Positions 62,013 through 64,000 of a DNA stretch of 64,000 nucleotides are shown in pieces; within the stretch, counting starts at the first letter, position 1; every line of letters starts with the position of its first letter. The DNA lies in NCBI RefSeq assembly GCF_000026365.1, contig NC_012994.1, positions 1-64,000 on the forward strand. The letters run 5' to 3'. The position numbers and the translations under genes are program-made. Below the pieces are notes generated by a model. The model was given only the letters and a program-made list of their open reading frames with translations. It searched no databases and had not been told where the DNA came from. Source of the DNA: Zygosaccharomyces rouxii. Lineage: Eukaryota; Ascomycota; Saccharomycetes; Saccharomycetales; Saccharomycetaceae.

Positions 62013-62324
62013 ATGTCCATTAGGGGCCTTTTAGTCGATGATCAATCCCGTTGTGAGCATTGGCATTTGCCACTGGACGTAATTGCTTTAAGGTTTAGGT
62101 GTTGTGACGAGTACTATGCATGTTATTCTTGTCATCAACAATGTACTAACCACGAGGTAGAAAAGTACTCCTTAGAGAATTCTCAATCATCACCACTAAT
62201 AATGTGTGGTATTTGTAAGTTACAGATGTCCTTTGAACAATATCGTCAATTGGAATGTCCCCGTTGTCATTCGCCTTTTAATCCCGGCTGCAAACTACAC
62301 TACCATTTGTATTTTGATCCATAA
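62013..62324 (+). CDS. HOT13: CHY zinc-finger protein Hot13
   Basis: A zinc-binding intermembrane-space protein that helps recycle oxidised Mia40 by removing zinc. It has 103 residues (S. cerevisiae 116). It has the CHY-finger set of Cys/His: CEHWHLPLDVIALRFRCCD, YYACYSCHQQCTNH, then CGICKLQMSF and CPRCHSPFNPGCKLHYHLYF. There is no presequence, as usual for this protein. It follows MDH1 (YKL084W). The stop codon is 9 bp from that of convergent AVO2. Confidence 0.94.
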   Translation: MSIRGLLVDDQSRCEHWHLPLDVIALRFRCCDEYYACYSCHQQCTNHEVEKYSLENSQSSPLIMCGICKLQMSFEQYRQLECPRCHSPFNPGCKLHYHLYFDP

Positions 62325-62333
62325 TAATCAAGT

Positions 62334-63560
62334 CTAATCACTGTCATGACTTCTTAGCTTAGCTATTGGTATGTTTAGTAAAGATACTCGGCCTCTAATG
62401 CCTTTTGGTGATGTAGGCGTGCTTTCTGATACCTCTTCACCATGGCCTGCTATTCGATTTTCATGGTTTTCTGTCATTAAATACTTGTTCACCAAATCAG
62501 CTGTATTGCCATGACTATTGGTTAGAGTATGACTACCACTGCTCGTTCTACCGCCACTACCACTGCTACGTCGATTGTCTCTTTTGGAAGGTGAAATTTC
62601 TGCTGATGATCTTGTCTGTTTATCCATAGAACTGTTTAATGTGTCTCTTCCCTGTAATGAACTGGAGGAATTGCTTAACGATGATTCCTTTGATGCAAAC
62701 CTTGACGCTATATTACCCACTGGTGATTTAGAACTTGTTGCTAATGAAGGTCTACGACTAGTAGAAATCCTAGGTAGATGTGGGAATCCACTACCAATGG
62801 CAGACCCTCCACTGCCGCCAGCCCCATTTTGTGAATATAGTGAATATGGCGAATTTAATGCCAGAATAGGTGAAGGTCCATCATCGAAAACAGCCCTTGA
62901 ACTTTGTGTAGGTGTTCTGTAAGAACCAAAGTTAGGTTTAGTAACGTTTCCAGGCATTTGTGCTTCCTTTAACACTTTGGTATACAGTTTAGTCGTTTCA
63001 TATGTGGATGCAACGTCACTTGGCTTCCAACCTTTCTTATTTTTTACATGATCATCCACAATACCTCCTTGTAATATAAGCATCTTCATACAATTAATTG
63101 ATCCATACTCAAGGCAAACGTGCAGTGGGGTATCTCCATAATCATCCTTAATGGTTAAATTGGCACCAACGCCCATTAAAAGATTAAAACATTGAAAATA
63201 ATCGTGTTGACATGCAATGTGAACTGGTGTCTTGCCTTCATGACCTCTCCAATCGATAAGTTGCGGGAAGTATTGTAATAAAAGATGTGTCGTTTGTTCA
63301 TGACCATTCATCAATGAAAGATGTGCACACGTATTGCCCTTAAAAGTTGTATGCACTTCTTGCTTATCATGCCCACATTGAATCAAATATACACATACCA
63401 GGTATCTACCATAATATGATGCATAGTGTAGTGAACTCCAACCGTTTGTTGGATCTATATTGGTCAATAACTCTGGGAACCTCTTTAGCAGCCTTTTAAC
63501 TACAAGCAGATTACCTTCAATAATTGCATCTCTTAGTCTAACTGATGGATCTACCAGCAT
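62334..63560 (-). CDS. AVO2: TORC2 subunit Avo2
   Basis: A non-essential subunit of TOR complex 2 at the plasma membrane that helps direct signalling to Slm/Ypk. It has 408 residues (S. cerevisiae 426). Ankyrin repeats span ~5-200 (GWSSLHYASYYGRYLVCVYL, GNTCAHLSLMNGHE, GKTPVHIACQHDY, GDTPLHVCLEYGS). A Ser-rich disordered region follows, and the C-terminus RGRVSLLNIPIAKLRSHDSD closely resembles the S. cerevisiae end. It is divergent from UBX4, as YMR068W/YMR067C are neighbours in S. cerevisiae. Confidence 0.95.
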   Translation of the reverse strand: MLVDPSVRLRDAIIEGNLLVVKRLLKRFPELLTNIDPTNGWSSLHYASYYGRYLVCVYLIQCGHDKQEVHTTFKGNTCAHLSLMNGHEQTTHLLLQYFPQLIDWRGHEGKTPVHIACQHDYFQCFNLLMGVGANLTIKDDYGDTPLHVCLEYGSINCMKMLILQGGIVDDHVKNKKGWKPSDVASTYETTKLYTKVLKEAQMPGNVTKPNFGSYRTPTQSSRAVFDDGPSPILALNSPYSLYSQNGAGGSGGSAIGSGFPHLPRISTSRRPSLATSSKSPVGNIASRFASKESSLSNSSSSLQGRDTLNSSMDKQTRSSAEISPSKRDNRRSSGSGGRTSSGSHTLTNSHGNTADLVNKYLMTENHENRIAGHGEEVSESTPTSPKGIRGRVSLLNIPIAKLRSHDSD

Positions 63561-63742
63561 ACTGGATACAATACAATCTTACTGGGGTGAGATGAGGTGG
63601 TTTAGCAGTGTATATCGGTAACATATCAAAGGTAAGGCGAAACCGAATCATCACTACAATTACAATGTACAACTAAAAAGTGCTACTTAAACACTAAGCT
63701 TTCGTCTTAGAAGTGTCGATAGGAGTAGTAGAAGACAACGTT

Positions 63743-64000
63743 ATGTCCACTGTTACAGTTAGCTACAATTTCAGTCAATTTCGAGTCAAAGTGACTCCTA
63801 GTATGGTGCTTAACGATGTACTGTCTCAAAGTCTTCAACACTTTAGATTATTACAAGAAGGTGGTAGTGGAAAATGGGGGCTTACCCACAACGACAAGCC
63901 TGTGGAATTGGATCTACCCTGGAGATTAATGAATCTACCTACTGGCGTCAAGTTAGAACTAAAACCCTTGAGTGATGATGGTGGCGATAAAATTATAAAA
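63743..64000 (+). CDS. UBX4: UBX-domain Cdc48 adaptor Ubx4, 5' part
   Basis: The first 86 codons of a gene that runs past the window edge. They encode a TUG-type ubiquitin-like domain: VTVSYNFSQFRVKVTPSM, LNDVLSQSLQHF, W.LTHNDKPVELDLPWRL and MNLPTGVKLEL, all matching the S. cerevisiae Ubx4 start. The ATG is at 63743-63745. Ubx4 helps Cdc48 in ER-associated degradation. The UBX domain itself would lie outside the window. It shares a 182-bp promoter with AVO2. Confidence 0.93.
   Translation, partial: MSTVTVSYNFSQFRVKVTPSMVLNDVLSQSLQHFRLLQEGGSGKWGLTHNDKPVELDLPWRLMNLPTGVKLELKPLSDDGGDKIIK

Overview
The window is nuclear DNA of a budding yeast of the family Saccharomycetaceae: compact intron-poor genes, fungal Zn2Cys6 regulators, a yeast-type tRNA-Ser(GCU) with a short intron, and many one-to-one matches to Saccharomyces cerevisiae genes. 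The right half keeps, in one interleaved run, genes that S. cerevisiae has split between two sister regions (ATP7-PUT3-URB1-ARC19-PRP40-CCE1 of chromosome XI mixed with INA22-DAL81-SEC11 of chromosome IX; CAB3-CYT2-SRX1-MDH1-HOT13 mixed with TIM10-GPA1). This is the ancestral order, so the species probably branched before the whole-genome duplication, for example the Zygosaccharomyces/Torulaspora group. The exact species cannot be fixed by reading alone. Region 1-19.7 kb is a repeat-rich accessory region, probably subtelomeric in character. It is built from DUP/COS-like membrane-protein genes, most of them broken: a C-terminal fragment at the left edge, a full-length single-DUP gene stopped by one TAG, frameshifted two-DUP genes at 2.4 and 12.1 kb, an intact single-DUP gene at 14.1-14.9 kb, an intact two-DUP gene at 16.7 kb and a decayed one at 18.5 kb. 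The segments 1-3.9 kb and 13.5-18.2 kb are two copies of one block; the second also carries an unrecognised four-helix membrane protein gene. Between them lie a truncated and frameshifted VPS10-like sorting receptor and the divergent biotin pair BIO3/BIO4. Region 20.3-32.3 kb lies between two tRNA genes (Gly-UCC, Ser-GCU). It holds a 2-oxoglutarate/Fe(II) dioxygenase, an Mtr-like amino acid transporter, an intact two-DUP gene, a PaiB-like flavin-binding protein and a 2,2-dialkylglycine decarboxylase-like enzyme. GATAAG sites in the promoters of the last three suggest nitrogen control; a dialkyl amino acid scavenging set is a hypothesis only. Region 32.9-64 kb is conserved core: respiration (QCR2, ATP7, INA22, CYT2, MDH1), mitochondrial import and oxidation (TIM10, HOT13), mitochondrial DNA resolution (CCE1), nitrogen regulation (PUT3, DAL81), ribosome assembly (URB1), actin (ARC19), splicing (PRP40), secretion (SEC11), CoA synthesis (CAB3), pheromone signalling (GPA1), peroxiredoxin repair (SRX1), TORC2 (AVO2) and the start of UBX4, plus one unrecognised gene (53722-54555).
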